DNA of 64,000 nucleotides from Shewanella metallivivens. GTDB taxonomy: Bacteria; Pseudomonadota; Gammaproteobacteria; Enterobacterales; Shewanellaceae. Every line of letters starts with the position of its first letter. Within the stretch, counting starts at the first letter, position 1. Positions 8,734-18,608 of the stretch are shown here, one piece after another. The stretch is taken from assembly GCF_028750675.1 (NCBI RefSeq), contig NZ_JAQQPZ010000001.1, positions 284,925 to 348,924 on the forward strand, given 5' to 3'. The notes beneath the pieces are model-generated. The model had not been told where the DNA came from. It worked only from the letters and a program-made list of their open reading frames with translations, and did no database searches. The translations under genes and the position numbers were made by a program.

Positions 8734-9456
8734 ATGCTCAGTAATATTCGTGTCGTTTTAGTTGGAACATCGCATCCTGGCAACATTGGCTCTACCGCAA
8801 GAGCGATGAAAACCATGGGATTATCAAATTTATACCTTGCAGAGCCTCGAGTTGAGCCTGATGGCCAGTCAATTGCCCTTGCAGCTGGTGCGTCAGATAT
8901 CTTAAAAAATCTTACTACAGTTGATTCATTGCAAGATGCGATTGCCGATTGCAGTTTAGTGATTGCCACAAGTGCTCGTAGCCGGACATTAGATTGGCCG
9001 ATGCTTGACCCTAGAGAAGCAGGACAAAAGCTGACACAAGAGTGTTTAAATGGCCCTGTTGCCATTGTGTTTGGTCGTGAAAACCATGGTTTAAGCAATG
9101 AAGAGCTACAACAGTGTACTTACCATGTGGCAATACCAGCTAACCCTGAATACAGTTCACTTAACTTAGCGCAAGCGGTACAGATCATCTGTTATGAAAC
9201 GCGTGTGGCGCATTTAGCCCAGACAGAAGCGCCAGCAGAAACTGAAGAATATCCGTTGACAGTTGAACTCGATCGATTTTTTGTACACTTAGAGTCAACC
9301 TTATCTAAAACTGGTTTTGTGATAAAAAATCATCCTGGTCAAGTGATGACTAAACTCCGTCGTTTATTTACTCGTGCGCGAATTGAAGCGCCTGAAATGA
9401 ATATTCTTCGTGGTATTTTGAGTTCCGTTGATAAGAAAATGGACAAACAAGACTAA
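8734..9456 (+). CDS. trmJ: tRNA (cytidine/uridine-2'-O-)-methyltransferase TrmJ
   Basis: The protein has 240 residues and is a SPOUT-class methyltransferase. The start at [19 protein letters not shown] is chosen because it aligns with E. coli TrmJ; upstream codons add an unconserved leader. Motifs include [13 protein letters not shown], the knot motif [15 protein letters not shown], and [17 protein letters not shown]. TrmJ methylates the ribose of nucleotide 32 in the anticodon loop of several tRNAs. It is followed 17 nt later by cysE and then the isc operon, as in many gammaproteobacteria. Confidence 0.93.
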   Translation: MLSNIRVVLVGTSHPGNIGSTARAMKTMGLSNLYLAEPRVEPDGQSIALAAGASDILKNLTTVDSLQDAIADCSLVIATSARSRTLDWPMLDPREAGQKLTQECLNGPVAIVFGRENHGLSNEELQQCTYHVAIPANPEYSSLNLAQAVQIICYETRVAHLAQTEAPAETEEYPLTVELDRFFVHLESTLSKTGFVIKNHPGQVMTKLRRLFTRARIEAPEMNILRGILSSVDKKMDKQD

Positions 9457-9473
9457 TCCGTAAGGAACACACC

Positions 9474-10295
9474 ATGGGCGTCATTGCTAGAATTAAAGAA
9501 GACATCGAGTCGATTTATCATCGTGATCCTGCTGCAAACAGTACCCTAGAGATCTTATTTAACTATCCGGGTATGCATGCCATTTGGATACACCGTGTGA
9601 GTCATAAATTGTGGTTGGCCAAATGGCATTTCACTGCGCGCTGTTTATCGACGTTTTCACGCTGGTTAACTGGAGTCGAAATTCATCCGGGGGCGATCAT
9701 TGGTCGGCGCTTTTTTATTGATCATGGTATGGGCGTAGTAATTGGTGAAACAGCCGAGATAGGTGATGATTGTACGCTGTATCATAGTGTGACTCTGGGG
9801 GGAACCACATGGCAAGCGGGTAAACGTCATCCCACACTGGGTAACAATGTGGTGATTGGTGCTGGCGCTAAAGTATTGGGCCCTATAACAATGCATGATG
9901 GTGCGCGAGTGGGTTCGAACTCTGTCGTAGTAAAAGATGTGGCAAGCGATCACACTGTCGTAGGGATCCCCGGTCGAGTGGTTGCATCACCAACGAACCA
10001 ATCAAAAGAAAAAACTGAACGCCGCACTGAAATGGCTAAAAAGTATGGCTTTGATGCATACGCTGTGTCACCAGATAATCCTGATCCCGTTGCAAATGCC
10101 ATAGGGCAAATGCTTGATCACATGCACTTAATGGATTCTAAAGTCCAAGAGCTATGCCAAGCTATTCAGCAAATGGGCGGTGAGGTGTGTACCAAAAAGT
10201 TACCAGAATTAACCGTCGATGCCTTCGATGAAGCTGAGCGAAATGCAGCCAGTAATCGTAAACAAGATATCGATAAGTTTGACCCAAGTATTTAA
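9474..10295 (+). CDS. cysE: Serine O-acetyltransferase CysE (isc-linked short type)
   Basis: The protein has 273 residues. Left-handed beta-helix hexapeptide repeats run from about residue 65 to 175: [60 protein letters not shown]. The catalytic His-Asp pair is in [12 protein letters not shown]. It lacks the long helical N-terminus of E. coli CysE and has a roughly 90-residue polar C-terminal tail, so it belongs to the short type found beside isc genes in Azotobacter. It supplies O-acetylserine for cysteine, the sulfur source of IscS. AAGGA precedes the ATG. Confidence 0.92.
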   Translation: MGVIARIKEDIESIYHRDPAANSTLEILFNYPGMHAIWIHRVSHKLWLAKWHFTARCLSTFSRWLTGVEIHPGAIIGRRFFIDHGMGVVIGETAEIGDDCTLYHSVTLGGTTWQAGKRHPTLGNNVVIGAGAKVLGPITMHDGARVGSNSVVVKDVASDHTVVGIPGRVVASPTNQSKEKTERRTEMAKKYGFDAYAVSPDNPDPVANAIGQMLDHMHLMDSKVQELCQAIQQMGGEVCTKKLPELTVDAFDEAERNAASNRKQDIDKFDPSI

Positions 10296-10437
10296 CCATA
10301 ACTAAGTCATTGTAGATTCAGGTCAAAAAAATAGCCGATAATGCGATTAATTACCTTATCGGCATTGAATCTTAGCGTATAAAAAGGTTAAATAGCCCCG
10401 CGAAAACCGATACCTTTTTGTTATATCAAATACCTTA

Positions 10438-10462
10438 ATACCTGAGCTATTGAGTAGGATTA
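10438..10462 (+). promoter_or_regulatory. Possible second, weaker IscR site
   Basis: The 25 bp directly before the strong IscR box match the type 1 consensus at about 17 positions, including the complete left half ATACCTGA. E. coli iscR also has two adjacent boxes. Confidence 0.4.
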
Positions 10463-10487
10463 ATACTTGACTAAATTACTCGGGTAT
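10463..10487 (+). promoter_or_regulatory. Type 1 IscR-binding site
   Basis: The left half ATACTTGACT and right half ACTCGGGTAT are separated by the AT-rich centre AAATT, fitting the [2Fe-2S]-IscR type 1 consensus almost throughout. It lies 40 bp before the iscR start codon, where autorepression of the operon would be exerted. Confidence 0.8.
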
Positions 10488-10526
10488 GATGAAATTACTG
10501 CATACTTTTTGGGAGCAGTACAAGTT

Positions 10527-10988
10527 ATGAAACTTACATCAAAAGGTCGCTATGCAGTGACAGCTATGTTAGATGTTGCTATTCACTCAGCTGCAGGCCC
10601 AGTGCCCTTAGCCGATATTTCTGAAAGACAAGGTATTTCTTTGTCTTATCTTGAACAACTCTTCGCAAAGTTACGTAAACATGGTCTAGTGTCGAGTGTT
10701 CGCGGACCTGGTGGGGGTTATCGTCTAGGTTTAGAAGCCGTTGATATTTCAGTGGGTATGGTCGTGCATGCCGTTGATGAATCTGTAGACGCCACTCGCT
10801 GTCAAGGACAAGGTAACTGCCAAAGTGGTACTCGTTGCCTAACCCATTCTTTATGGGGCGACTTAAGTAAACAAATTTCTGAGTTTTTAGATGGTATTTC
10901 GCTTGCAGGCTTAATGCAAAAACGCGATGTTCAATTTATCTCGTTAAAGCAAGACGAAATGCAAAAGGAACATAGAGTGAGTTTGTAA
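10527..10988 (+). CDS. iscR: Rrf2-family iron-sulfur regulator IscR
   Basis: The protein has 153 residues starting at [16 protein letters not shown]; the longer frame overruns the IscR box and is not conserved. Residues 1-65 form the winged helix, with [14 protein letters not shown] as recognition helix. Cluster ligands Cys92, Cys98, Cys104 and His107 sit in the same positions as in E. coli IscR. IscR with a [2Fe-2S] cluster represses isc transcription and apo-IscR activates other genes. It leads the isc operon and an IscR box overlaps its promoter region, so autoregulation is expected. Confidence 0.95.
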   Translation: MKLTSKGRYAVTAMLDVAIHSAAGPVPLADISERQGISLSYLEQLFAKLRKHGLVSSVRGPGGGYRLGLEAVDISVGMVVHAVDESVDATRCQGQGNCQSGTRCLTHSLWGDLSKQISEFLDGISLAGLMQKRDVQFISLKQDEMQKEHRVSL

Positions 10989-11070
10989 CTCAGCTATGTT
11001 GATTGATAAATAATTATTATTTGTACGTTGTATGTAGCCTCATCTGAGACTGCTAAGTACGGAGTGTGTT

Positions 11071-12285
11071 ATGAAGCTTCCTATCTATTTAGATTATGCC
11101 GCAACAACCCCTGTAGATCCGCGTGTCGCAGAAAAAATGGTGCAACACATGACAATGGACGGCGTGTTCGGTAATCCAGCATCGCGTTCACATCGTTATG
11201 GTTGGCAAGCTGAAGAGGCAGTTGATATTGCCCGTAATCAAGTTGCTGACTTGATTAATGCTGACCACCGCGAAATTGTTTTCACTTCTGGTGCGACCGA
11301 ATCTAGTAACCTTGCCATTAAAGGTATTGCTCATTTTTATCATAAAAAGGGCAAGCACATCATCACCAGTAAAACTGAACATAAAGCGACATTAGACACT
11401 TGTCGTCAGTTAGAGCGTGAAGGTTACGAAGTCACTTATCTTGAGCCAGAAGCGAATGGCATCATTCCAATGGAACGTTTAGAAGCGGCCATGCGTGATG
11501 ACACTATTTTAGTTAGCATCATGCATGTTAACAACGAAATTGGTGTCATACACGACATCGATGCAATCGGTGAGTTATGTCGTTCAAAAGGTATTTTCTT
11601 CCACATGGATGCAGCGCAAAGCGCAGGTAAATTACCGATTGATGTGCAAACCACTAAAGTAGATTTGATTTCGATTTCGGGTCATAAAATGTATGGCCCT
11701 AAAGGTATCGGTGCACTTTACGTTCGTCGTAAGCCACGTATTCGCCTTGAATCTCAAATGCACGGTGGTGGACACGAACGTGGCATGCGCAGTGGTACAC
11801 TCGCGACCCACCAAATTGTTGGTCTAGGTGAAGCTGCGGCAATTGCCAAACAAGACATGGTTGAAGACAGCGCACGTATTACCCGTTTACGTGACAAATT
11901 ATGGAATGGCATTAAGCACATTGAAGAAACCTATATCAATGGTGACATGGAACAGCGCTACAGCGGCATCTTTAACGTAAGCTTCAACTTTGTTGAAGGC
12001 GAATCGCTAATGATGGCACTGAAAGATTTAGCTGTTTCTTCAGGTTCAGCCTGTACCTCAGCCAGTTTAGAACCAAGCTACGTTTTACGTGCTTTAGGTT
12101 TAAACGATGAAATGGCTCATAGCTCAATTCGTTTTTCTATCGGTCGTTTTACTACCGATGAAGAAATTGAACATGCTATTAAAACGATAACTGAATCTAT
12201 TGATAAGTTACGTGAAATGTCTCCTCTTTGGGAGATGTTCAAAGATGGTATCGATTTGAACCAAGTTCAATGGGCACATCATTAA
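11071..12285 (+). CDS. iscS: Cysteine desulfurase IscS
   Basis: The protein has 404 residues, the family's usual length. It is a fold-type I PLP enzyme: the PLP lysine is in [12 protein letters not shown] near residue 206, and the persulfide-forming active-site loop is [16 protein letters not shown] near residue 328. It begins with the typical [21 protein letters not shown] after an MK start. IscS takes sulfur from cysteine and passes it to IscU, ThiI, TusA and others. GGAG lies before the ATG, and it is the second gene of the isc operon. Confidence 0.97.
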   Translation: MKLPIYLDYAATTPVDPRVAEKMVQHMTMDGVFGNPASRSHRYGWQAEEAVDIARNQVADLINADHREIVFTSGATESSNLAIKGIAHFYHKKGKHIITSKTEHKATLDTCRQLEREGYEVTYLEPEANGIIPMERLEAAMRDDTILVSIMHVNNEIGVIHDIDAIGELCRSKGIFFHMDAAQSAGKLPIDVQTTKVDLISISGHKMYGPKGIGALYVRRKPRIRLESQMHGGGHERGMRSGTLATHQIVGLGEAAAIAKQDMVEDSARITRLRDKLWNGIKHIEETYINGDMEQRYSGIFNVSFNFVEGESLMMALKDLAVSSGSACTSASLEPSYVLRALGLNDEMAHSSIRFSIGRFTTDEEIEHAIKTITESIDKLREMSPLWEMFKDGIDLNQVQWAHH

Positions 12286-12317
12286 TCGTTTAACGACAAA
12301 GATTTAGGAGCAATATC

Positions 12318-12701
12318 ATGGCTTATAGCGAAAAAGTAATCGATCATTATGAAAACCCACGTAACGTAGGTTCATTTGATAAAAACGATCCATCTGTAGT
12401 GACCGGTATGGTTGGCGCACCAGCATGTGGTGACGTAATGAAACTGCAACTTAAAATTGGTGCTAATGGCATTATTGAAGATGCAAAGTTCAAAACATAC
12501 GGTTGTGGTAGCGCGATTGCATCAAGCTCACTGGTAACTGAATGGGTTAAAGGCAAAAGTGTCGACGAAGCAGCAACAATTAAAAACGCTGATATCGCTG
12601 AAGAACTTGCATTGCCACCTGTTAAAATTCATTGTTCAATTTTGGCTGAAGATGCCATTAAGGCAGCAATTGAAGAGTATAAAAGTAAGCAAGCTAAGTA
12701 A
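12318..12701 (+). CDS. iscU: Iron-sulfur cluster scaffold IscU
   Basis: The protein has 127 residues. The three ligand cysteines are Cys37 (GAPACGDV), Cys63 (YGCGSA) and Cys106 (KIHCS), and the HscA-recognition motif LPPVK spans 99-103. IscU is the platform on which IscS-derived sulfur and iron assemble into [2Fe-2S] clusters before HscA/HscB release them. TTTAGGAG is an ideal ribosome-binding site. It is 32 nt from iscS. Confidence 0.97.
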   Translation: MAYSEKVIDHYENPRNVGSFDKNDPSVVTGMVGAPACGDVMKLQLKIGANGIIEDAKFKTYGCGSAIASSSLVTEWVKGKSVDEAATIKNADIAEELALPPVKIHCSILAEDAIKAAIEEYKSKQAK

Positions 12702-12721
12702 GACTTAGACCTGGAGTATAG

Positions 12722-13045
12722 ATGGCTATTTCAATGACACCAGCGGCAGCAGACCGAGTCAGATCGTTTCTTGCTAACCGCGGCAAAGGCTTAGGTTTAC
12801 GCCTTGGATTGAGAACATCAGGTTGTTCAGGTATGGCATACGTTATTGAGTTTGTTGATGAGCTCAATGACGATGATGAAGTCTATAACATCGATGGTGT
12901 GAACATCATCATCGATGCTAAAAGCTTTATTTATTTGCAAGGAATTGAGCTCGACTTTGTCAAAGAAGGCCTAAATGAAGGTTTTCAGTTTAATAACCCT
13001 AATGCAAAAGGCGAATGTGGTTGCGGTGAAAGCTTTACCGTTTAA
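12722..13045 (+). CDS. iscA: A-type iron-sulfur carrier IscA
   Basis: The protein has 107 residues. The three conserved cysteines are present: Cys35 in TSGCSGMAY and the C-terminal CGCG pair in [10 protein letters not shown]-type carriers deliver clusters, mainly [4Fe-4S], to target enzymes. TGGAG precedes the ATG and it is 20 nt from iscU. Confidence 0.96.
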   Translation: MAISMTPAAADRVRSFLANRGKGLGLRLGLRTSGCSGMAYVIEFVDELNDDDEVYNIDGVNIIIDAKSFIYLQGIELDFVKEGLNEGFQFNNPNAKGECGCGESFTV

Positions 13046-13093
13046 ACATTACCTGAGCCGTTTTATCGAAAACAGTAAGCATGATATCTGCCC

Positions 13094-13618
13094 ATGAATT
13101 ATTTCGATCTGTTTAATCTAGAACCTGCCTTTGATATCGACACCGCCTTACTTGCAGAGCGCTACCGCGAACTGCAACGGGCGGTACATCCCGATAAATT
13201 TGCCAACGACACTGAACAACAAAAAATGTTGTCTGTACAACGTACAGCGCAAATTAATGATGGCTACCAAACGCTTAAAAACCCCTTACGTCGTGCCGAG
13301 CACATGTTGAGTTTACGTGGCATTGAATTAAGCCATGAAACCACCACGCTTAAAGATGGTGCATTTTTAATGCAGCAAATGGAATGGCGTGAAGCATTAG
13401 AAGACATCCAGCATAGCCAACAACCTCAAGACTTAATTGACGAGTTATACGACTCTTTCAGCGAATTTGAATCATCATTGTCGGTTCAATTAGCCACGTT
13501 ACTCGCCTCAAATGATCAAGCTGATGCATTATTAGCAGCAGATCAAATACGTAAGCTTAAGTTTATGGCAAAATTGCAAGATGAGTTAAGCCGTATTGAA
13601 GATGGTTTGCTTGACTAA
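13094..13618 (+). CDS. hscB: J-domain co-chaperone HscB
   Basis: The protein has 174 residues. An N-terminal J domain includes [26 protein letters not shown] with the HPD motif, and [19 protein letters not shown]. The C-terminal helical domain binds IscU. HscB recruits IscU to HscA and stimulates its ATPase. It is between iscA and hscA in the standard order. The ribosome-binding site is not obvious. Confidence 0.96.
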   Translation: MNYFDLFNLEPAFDIDTALLAERYRELQRAVHPDKFANDTEQQKMLSVQRTAQINDGYQTLKNPLRRAEHMLSLRGIELSHETTTLKDGAFLMQQMEWREALEDIQHSQQPQDLIDELYDSFSEFESSLSVQLATLLASNDQADALLAADQIRKLKFMAKLQDELSRIEDGLLD

Positions 13619-13682
13619 CTAAGGCATACATTAAATTTTATGACTAGCACTGCTGGTCAATAACACAACAAGTTGGAACACT

Positions 13683-15542
13683 ATGGCACTGTTGCAAATT
13701 GCAGAACCTGGCCAAAGCGCCGCACCACACCAACATCGTTTGGCTGTGGGGATCGATCTTGGCACCACTAATTCATTAGTGGCCACAGTTAGAAGCGGAC
13801 TTGCATCGACCTTAGCAGATGACAATGGCCGCCACTCATTACCCTCCGTAGTGCATTATGGTGAAGACGCTGTGCAAGTGGGTTTTGAAGCCCAAGCTAA
13901 GTCTGCGTTAGATCCACAAAACACCATAGTATCGGTTAAACGTTTTATGGGCCGTAGCTTAGCTGATGTGCAATCAGGTGTTCATAAATTACCTTATGCA
14001 TTGCATGCAAGTGAAAATGGTTTACCTGTTTTTAGCACACCAATGGGCCAGGTTAATCCTGTACAAGTGTCAGCAGAAATTTTAAAGCCGTTAATTGCCC
14101 GAGCTGAAACCACACTAGGTGGTGAGCTGCAAGGTATTGTGATTACCGTACCGGCTTATTTTGACGATGCTCAACGTCAAGGCACAAAAGATGCGGCTGA
14201 ATTACTCGGCGTGAAGGTACTGCGTTTACTCAATGAGCCCACTGCAGCTGCGATTGCTTACGGATTAGATTCTAAGCAAGAAGGCGTGATTGCGATTTAT
14301 GACCTAGGTGGTGGTACTTTTGATATTTCAGTTCTGCGCCTAAATCGTGGCGTCTTTGAAGTATTGGCTACTGGCGGTGACTCAGCACTTGGCGGTGATG
14401 ACTTTGATCATCTATTAGTGAGCTATTTACAACAAGTGTGGAATATCACTGAGCCTAACAACCAGTTGGCGCGTCAGTTATTAATTGAAGCACGTCGTGT
14501 TAAAGAAGCCCTAACAGAAAATGACAGTGCTGATGCTAGCGTTGTGATTGATAATCAAACATTAACGACTTCAGTTGATAAGTCATTATTTAACGAACTG
14601 ATTGGCGCGTTAGTGAAAAAAACCATTAGCAGTTGTCGCCGTACTTTACGTGATGCTGGTGTGAGTGTTGATGAAGTCATTGAAACCGTGATGGTGGGTG
14701 GTTCAACGCGTGTACCGTTAGTGCGAGAGCAAGTTGAAGCTTTCTTTAAAAAAGCCCCACTGACCTCCATTGATCCAGATCGCGTTGTGGCGATTGGCGC
14801 TGCGATTCAAGCCGATATTTTGGTGGGTAATAAACCTGAATCGGACTTGTTATTGTTAGATGTTATTCCGTTATCGCTTGGTGTAGAAACCATGGGCGGA
14901 CTGGTTGAAAAAGTCGTGACCCGTAACACCACAATCCCGGTTGCCCGTGCGCAAGAGTTTACGACGTTTAAAGACGGTCAAACGGCAATGGCATTCCATG
15001 TGGTACAGGGCGAGCGTGAATTGGTTGAAGATTGCCGTTCATTGGCACGCTTTACGCTTCATGGTATACCTCCGTTGGCCGCAGGTGCTGCGCATATTCG
15101 AGTGACGTTTCAAGTGGATGCCGATGGTCTGTTAAGTGTTACCGCGATGGAAAAATCAACCGAGGTGAAAACCACCATTCAGGTTAAACCATCATTTGGT
15201 TTGTCTGACACTGAAATTGCCACCATGCTCAAAGATTCAATGAAGCATGCAAAAGATGACATTACTCGTCGTATGCTTGCTGAGCAAAAAGTCGAAGCCG
15301 CACGTGTTATTGAGTCGCTTAATGCTGCACTGGGTAAAGACGGTGATTTACTCGAAGAGCAAGAGCGTCAGCTATTGGCGACTGCCATTGCAGAGCTTGC
15401 AGCAACAGCGCAACAAGATGATGTTGATGCAATCGAGAAAGCCATTGCTAAGTTAGATGAACAAACTCAAGATTTTGCGTCTCGACGCATGGATAATTCT
15501 ATTAGAACGGCGCTAAAAGGGCAGTCGGTCGATAACATATAG
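13683..15542 (+). CDS. hscA: Hsp70-type chaperone HscA
   Basis: The protein has 619 residues. The nucleotide-binding domain carries [27 protein letters not shown] and [14 protein letters not shown], and the substrate-binding domain follows from about residue 395 ([17 protein letters not shown]). HscA binds the LPPVK motif of IscU and, with HscB, releases the finished cluster. It follows hscB by 64 nt; that gap contains a small imperfect hairpin at 13641-13659, which may adjust hscA expression or simply be chance. Confidence 0.97.
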   Translation: MALLQIAEPGQSAAPHQHRLAVGIDLGTTNSLVATVRSGLASTLADDNGRHSLPSVVHYGEDAVQVGFEAQAKSALDPQNTIVSVKRFMGRSLADVQSGVHKLPYALHASENGLPVFSTPMGQVNPVQVSAEILKPLIARAETTLGGELQGIVITVPAYFDDAQRQGTKDAAELLGVKVLRLLNEPTAAAIAYGLDSKQEGVIAIYDLGGGTFDISVLRLNRGVFEVLATGGDSALGGDDFDHLLVSYLQQVWNITEPNNQLARQLLIEARRVKEALTENDSADASVVIDNQTLTTSVDKSLFNELIGALVKKTISSCRRTLRDAGVSVDEVIETVMVGGSTRVPLVREQVEAFFKKAPLTSIDPDRVVAIGAAIQADILVGNKPESDLLLLDVIPLSLGVETMGGLVEKVVTRNTTIPVARAQEFTTFKDGQTAMAFHVVQGERELVEDCRSLARFTLHGIPPLAAGAAHIRVTFQVDADGLLSVTAMEKSTEVKTTIQVKPSFGLSDTEIATMLKDSMKHAKDDITRRMLAEQKVEAARVIESLNAALGKDGDLLEEQERQLLATAIAELAATAQQDDVDAIEKAIAKLDEQTQDFASRRMDNSIRTALKGQSVDNI

Positions 15543-15550
15543 GTGAAATA

Positions 15551-15886
15551 ATGCCACAGTTAGTATTTTTACCCCATCAAGAGCTTTGTCCTGACGGCGC
15601 AGTTCTCGAAGCTGAAATTGGTGAAACCATTTTAGATGTTGCGCTGCGTAACGGTATTCACATCGAACACGCTTGTGAAAAGTCATGCGCTTGTACCACA
15701 TGCCATGTGGTTGTGCGTGAAGGTTTTGACCAACTAGAAGAAAGCGATGAGCTTGAAGATGACATGTTAGATAAAGCATGGGGTCTAGAGCCTGAAAGCC
15801 GCTTGTCTTGCCAAGCTAAAGTCGTTGACTGCGATATGGTGATTGATATTCCTAAATACACCATTAACATGGTTAGCGAAGGCTAA
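15551..15886 (+). CDS. fdx: Isc-type [2Fe-2S] ferredoxin Fdx
   Basis: The protein has 111 residues. The cluster ligands are in EHACEKSCACTTCHVVV plus a later cysteine in RLSCQAKV, the adrenodoxin-like pattern of Isc ferredoxins. Fdx gives electrons for cluster assembly on IscU. It starts 9 nt after hscA and ends the operon; iscX, which follows fdx in E. coli, is not present before the terminator. Confidence 0.96.
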   Translation: MPQLVFLPHQELCPDGAVLEAEIGETILDVALRNGIHIEHACEKSCACTTCHVVVREGFDQLEESDELEDDMLDKAWGLEPESRLSCQAKVVDCDMVIDIPKYTINMVSEG

Positions 15887-15924
15887 TTGATAATAACGCA
15901 AGCTTAATTCAAGCATATAAAATG

Positions 15925-15956
15925 AGAGTCAATCATCAAGATTGACTCTTTTTTTA
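15925..15956 (+). terminator. Intrinsic terminator of the isc operon
   Basis: A perfect 10-bp stem, AGAGTCAATC with GATTGACTCT, around a 5-nt loop is followed by seven T residues. Confidence 0.9.
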
Positions 15957-16032
15957 TTTCTGGTCATTCCAGTCATTGATTTTACATAAACTCAGCGTAT
16001 GATGCGCGAAAATTCCTATTTTGGAGCACTCT

Positions 16033-16944
16033 GTGCGCATCGCAATACTGTCTCAAGGCCCGCAATTATATTCTACTCGTCGCTTAGTCGAAGCTGCTGT
16101 TGCTCGTGGTCATGAGGTTAAAGTGATCAACCCTGTAAAGTGCTATATGAATATCAATATGACCAAGCCGAGTATTCATATGGCTGGTAAAGATTTAGGT
16201 CATTTTGATGCAGTGATCCCGCGGATTGGTGCGTCTGTGACGTTTTATGGTTCTGCGGTATTGCGCCAATTGGAAATGATGGGTGTTTACTCTGTAAATA
16301 GCTCAATTGGCATTGCTCGCTCACGTGATAAATTGCGTTCAATGCAATTATTGTCCCGTAAGGGGATTGGCCTTCCCATTACTGGTTTTGCGAATAAACC
16401 CAGTGATATACCAGATTTAATCGACATGGTTGGCGGTGCACCGTTAGTGGTTAAATTACTCGAAGGCACCCAGGGGATAGGTGTCGTGCTTGCTGAAACC
16501 CGCAAAGCAGCAGAAAGCGTGTTAGAAGCCTTTATGGGCCTTAAAGCTAACATAATGGTGCAAGAATACATTGCCGAAGCACAAGGTGCGGATATTCGCT
16601 GTTTTGTATTAGGCGATAAGGTGATTGCAGCCATGAAGCGACAAGCCAAACCTGGTGAGTTTCGCTCAAACTTACATCGAGGTGGCAGCGCCACTTTGGT
16701 AAAGCTTTCACCTCAAGAACGTTCAGTGGCCTTACGCGCGGCGCGCACTATGGGGTTAAATGTGGCTGGGGTTGATTTATTACGTTCAAATCATGGGCCT
16801 GTCGTCATGGAAGTGAACTCGTCGCCGGGGCTTGAAGGGATTGAAGCGGCAACAGATAAAGATGTTGCTGACGCTATCATTTGTTTTATCGAAAAAAATG
16901 CCAATAAGCAGAGCAAAAAAAGCGCTGAAATGGGCGTTTGTTAA
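16033..16944 (+). CDS. rimK: Ribosomal protein S6 glutamate ligase RimK
   Basis: The protein has 303 residues if begun at the GTG preceding [14 protein letters not shown] provides the ribosome-binding site, and E. coli RimK starts at the same place. It has the ATP-grasp fold: [40 protein letters not shown] and [14 protein letters not shown]. RimK adds glutamate residues to the C-terminus of ribosomal protein S6. It is a single gene between the isc operon and ndk. Confidence 0.93.
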   Translation: MRIAILSQGPQLYSTRRLVEAAVARGHEVKVINPVKCYMNINMTKPSIHMAGKDLGHFDAVIPRIGASVTFYGSAVLRQLEMMGVYSVNSSIGIARSRDKLRSMQLLSRKGIGLPITGFANKPSDIPDLIDMVGGAPLVVKLLEGTQGIGVVLAETRKAAESVLEAFMGLKANIMVQEYIAEAQGADIRCFVLGDKVIAAMKRQAKPGEFRSNLHRGGSATLVKLSPQERSVALRAARTMGLNVAGVDLLRSNHGPVVMEVNSSPGLEGIEAATDKDVADAIICFIEKNANKQSKKSAEMGVC

Positions 16945-17067
16945 TCTAAATGACATACACAAATGCTGAAATGTGATTGCTGACGTTGATAAGGCTAGGC
17001 ATTTTCAGTTTAATTACGTATAATCCGCGCGAATTTTTTAAACTTGCTCACATTAAGGAAGCTAGTT

Positions 17068-17499
17068 ATGGCGATCGAACGCACATTTTCTATTATCAAG
17101 CCAGATGCAGTTGCTAAAAACCACATCGGTGCTATCTATAACCGTTTTGAATCAGCTGGTCTAACGATCATTGCTTCTAAAATGGTTCACCTTTCGAAAG
17201 AACAAGCTGAAGGCTTCTACGCAGAACACAGTGCACGTCCTTTCTTTGGTGCTTTAGTGTCTTTCATGACTTCTGGTCCAGTGATGGTTCAAGTGTTAGA
17301 AGGCGAAAATGCAGTACTAGCTAACCGCGAAATCATGGGTGCAACTAACCCAGCTGAAGCAGCACGTGGTACTTTACGTGCAGACTACGCTGCAAGCATT
17401 GACGAAAACGCAGTTCACGGTTCTGATGCAGTAGAATCTGCAGCTCGTGAAATTGCTTACTTCTTCAGCGCTGAAGAATTGTGCCCACGCACTCGTTAA
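17068..17499 (+). CDS. ndk: Nucleoside diphosphate kinase Ndk
   Basis: The protein has 143 residues, identical in length to E. coli Ndk, starting at [18 protein letters not shown] after AAGGAAG. The catalytic His117 is in [12 protein letters not shown], and [13 protein letters not shown] is the conserved nucleotide-binding segment. It transfers the gamma phosphate between nucleoside triphosphates and diphosphates. TATAAT at 17020-17025 is a likely -10 box. Monocistronic with a strong terminator. Confidence 0.97.
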   Translation: MAIERTFSIIKPDAVAKNHIGAIYNRFESAGLTIIASKMVHLSKEQAEGFYAEHSARPFFGALVSFMTSGPVMVQVLEGENAVLANREIMGATNPAEAARGTLRADYAASIDENAVHGSDAVESAAREIAYFFSAEELCPRTR

Positions 17500-17518
17500 T
17501 CTTCGCTTGTAAGATGAT

Positions 17519-17546
17519 AAAAAGGAGCCTCATGGCTCCTTTTTTG
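17519..17546 (+). terminator. Intrinsic terminator of ndk
   Basis: AAAGGAGCC and GGCTCCTTT pair around a 4-nt loop and are followed by a T run. Confidence 0.9.
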
Positions 17547-18012
17547 TATTGAACAGCAACAATGTCCATCTAGTAGCTTCCGTCACTCAGTCGTTAACAT
17601 CTTGTAAGCAGTCCAGCGCTTACACACGATAGCCAACGCCAAGCGCCAATCTCTAAGACTCAACACTCAACAGTAATCTCAAACTCTTATGCCAATCCGC
17701 GTGCATCTAGCACCGAATATTCAATCAACATTAATACCGCATAACGGTATTTCGATGGCTTTTTACAATAGGTTTTATTTTTCCATTCAATTGATGTTAA
17801 TCAAGCAGCAGTTATCTGCGTAGAGGGCGCCTAATTGGTCGCTTTAGTCACCTTGAGATACTCAGTAAATCCGATACTTTTCCTGCAATAAAATGTTACC
17901 TGTTTGTTGCGTGCGAGATGTTGCTTTTTTGAGTGATAAATGAGCTGTTTGGCGAGTGTAAGGTCAATATCATGGGCTAGTTTGATGCTTTATTACACTG
18001 TTTTTTTTGCAT
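17547..18012. other. Gene-free stretch after ndk
   Basis: I see no credible gene, RNA gene or terminator in these 466 bp. Both strands carry frequent stops. From about 17918 weak similarity to the region before the second TonB receptor begins, including the shared string GGCGAGTGT. Confidence 0.5.
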
Positions 18013-18470
18013 CGGTAAGTGTGTAAATAAGCTTTTTGAGTTATTTATTAACATAATTTGAATAAGAATAGACGTATAGGGTGCGTTTAAGTTTAATTGT
18101 GAATAAATAGTCGTTGGGTGATAAAGACAAATCTGCTGCTTTTTAGTTCAAATGAATAATACTTTAATTTAATTTACAAAAATAGTAACAGATGCATTTT
18201 GTGGTTGATTGTTTAATTATTGTTGCAGGTGTGTTTTTTGTGTTTTTCTTAGATCTTTTGTTTGTTTATTTATTGTTTTATTATTTGTGTAATTTCAATT
18301 AATAAAAAGCAACATAATAACAACAATAATGCTTAATTTGGTTTATTTTCTTGATTTTATTATAAAATATTTTTTGTTAATTAATTGTTTGATTTATTTT
18401 AATTATCATTTCACTATCATTTTGTTTACATGTTGCCATTGTTGACTAAATGTTTTTTATTCTTCAATAA
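18013..18470 (+). repeat. Duplicated receptor upstream region, copy 1
   Basis: This AT-rich leader aligns by eye with 21844-22300. Blocks such as GAGTTATTTATTAACATAAT, TTTTTAGTTCAAATGAATAA and ATCATTTTGTTTACATG occur in both in the same order, always ahead of a TonB receptor whose first residues are also alike. It probably holds the shared promoter and regulatory sites. Confidence 0.8.
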
Positions 18471-18524
18471 TGTAACCCGATAATTTGTTTTATTAATTAT
18501 CTACATACCATATAAAAATTATAA

Positions 18525-18575
18525 TTACTTATAATCACGAATAAATTACTTATGAATTACTTATAAGTTACTTAT
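18525..18575 (+). repeat. Four phased TTACTTAT direct repeats
   Basis: TTACTTAT begins at 18525, 18546, 18557 and 18568, i.e. steps of 21, 11 and 11 bp, close to whole helical turns. The array ends 33 bp before the first receptor's start codon and is absent from the copy upstream of the second receptor. Confidence 0.7.
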
Positions 18576-18608
18576 GTGTGTTTAATATAAGTTAAAGGGA
18601 GATTATCC

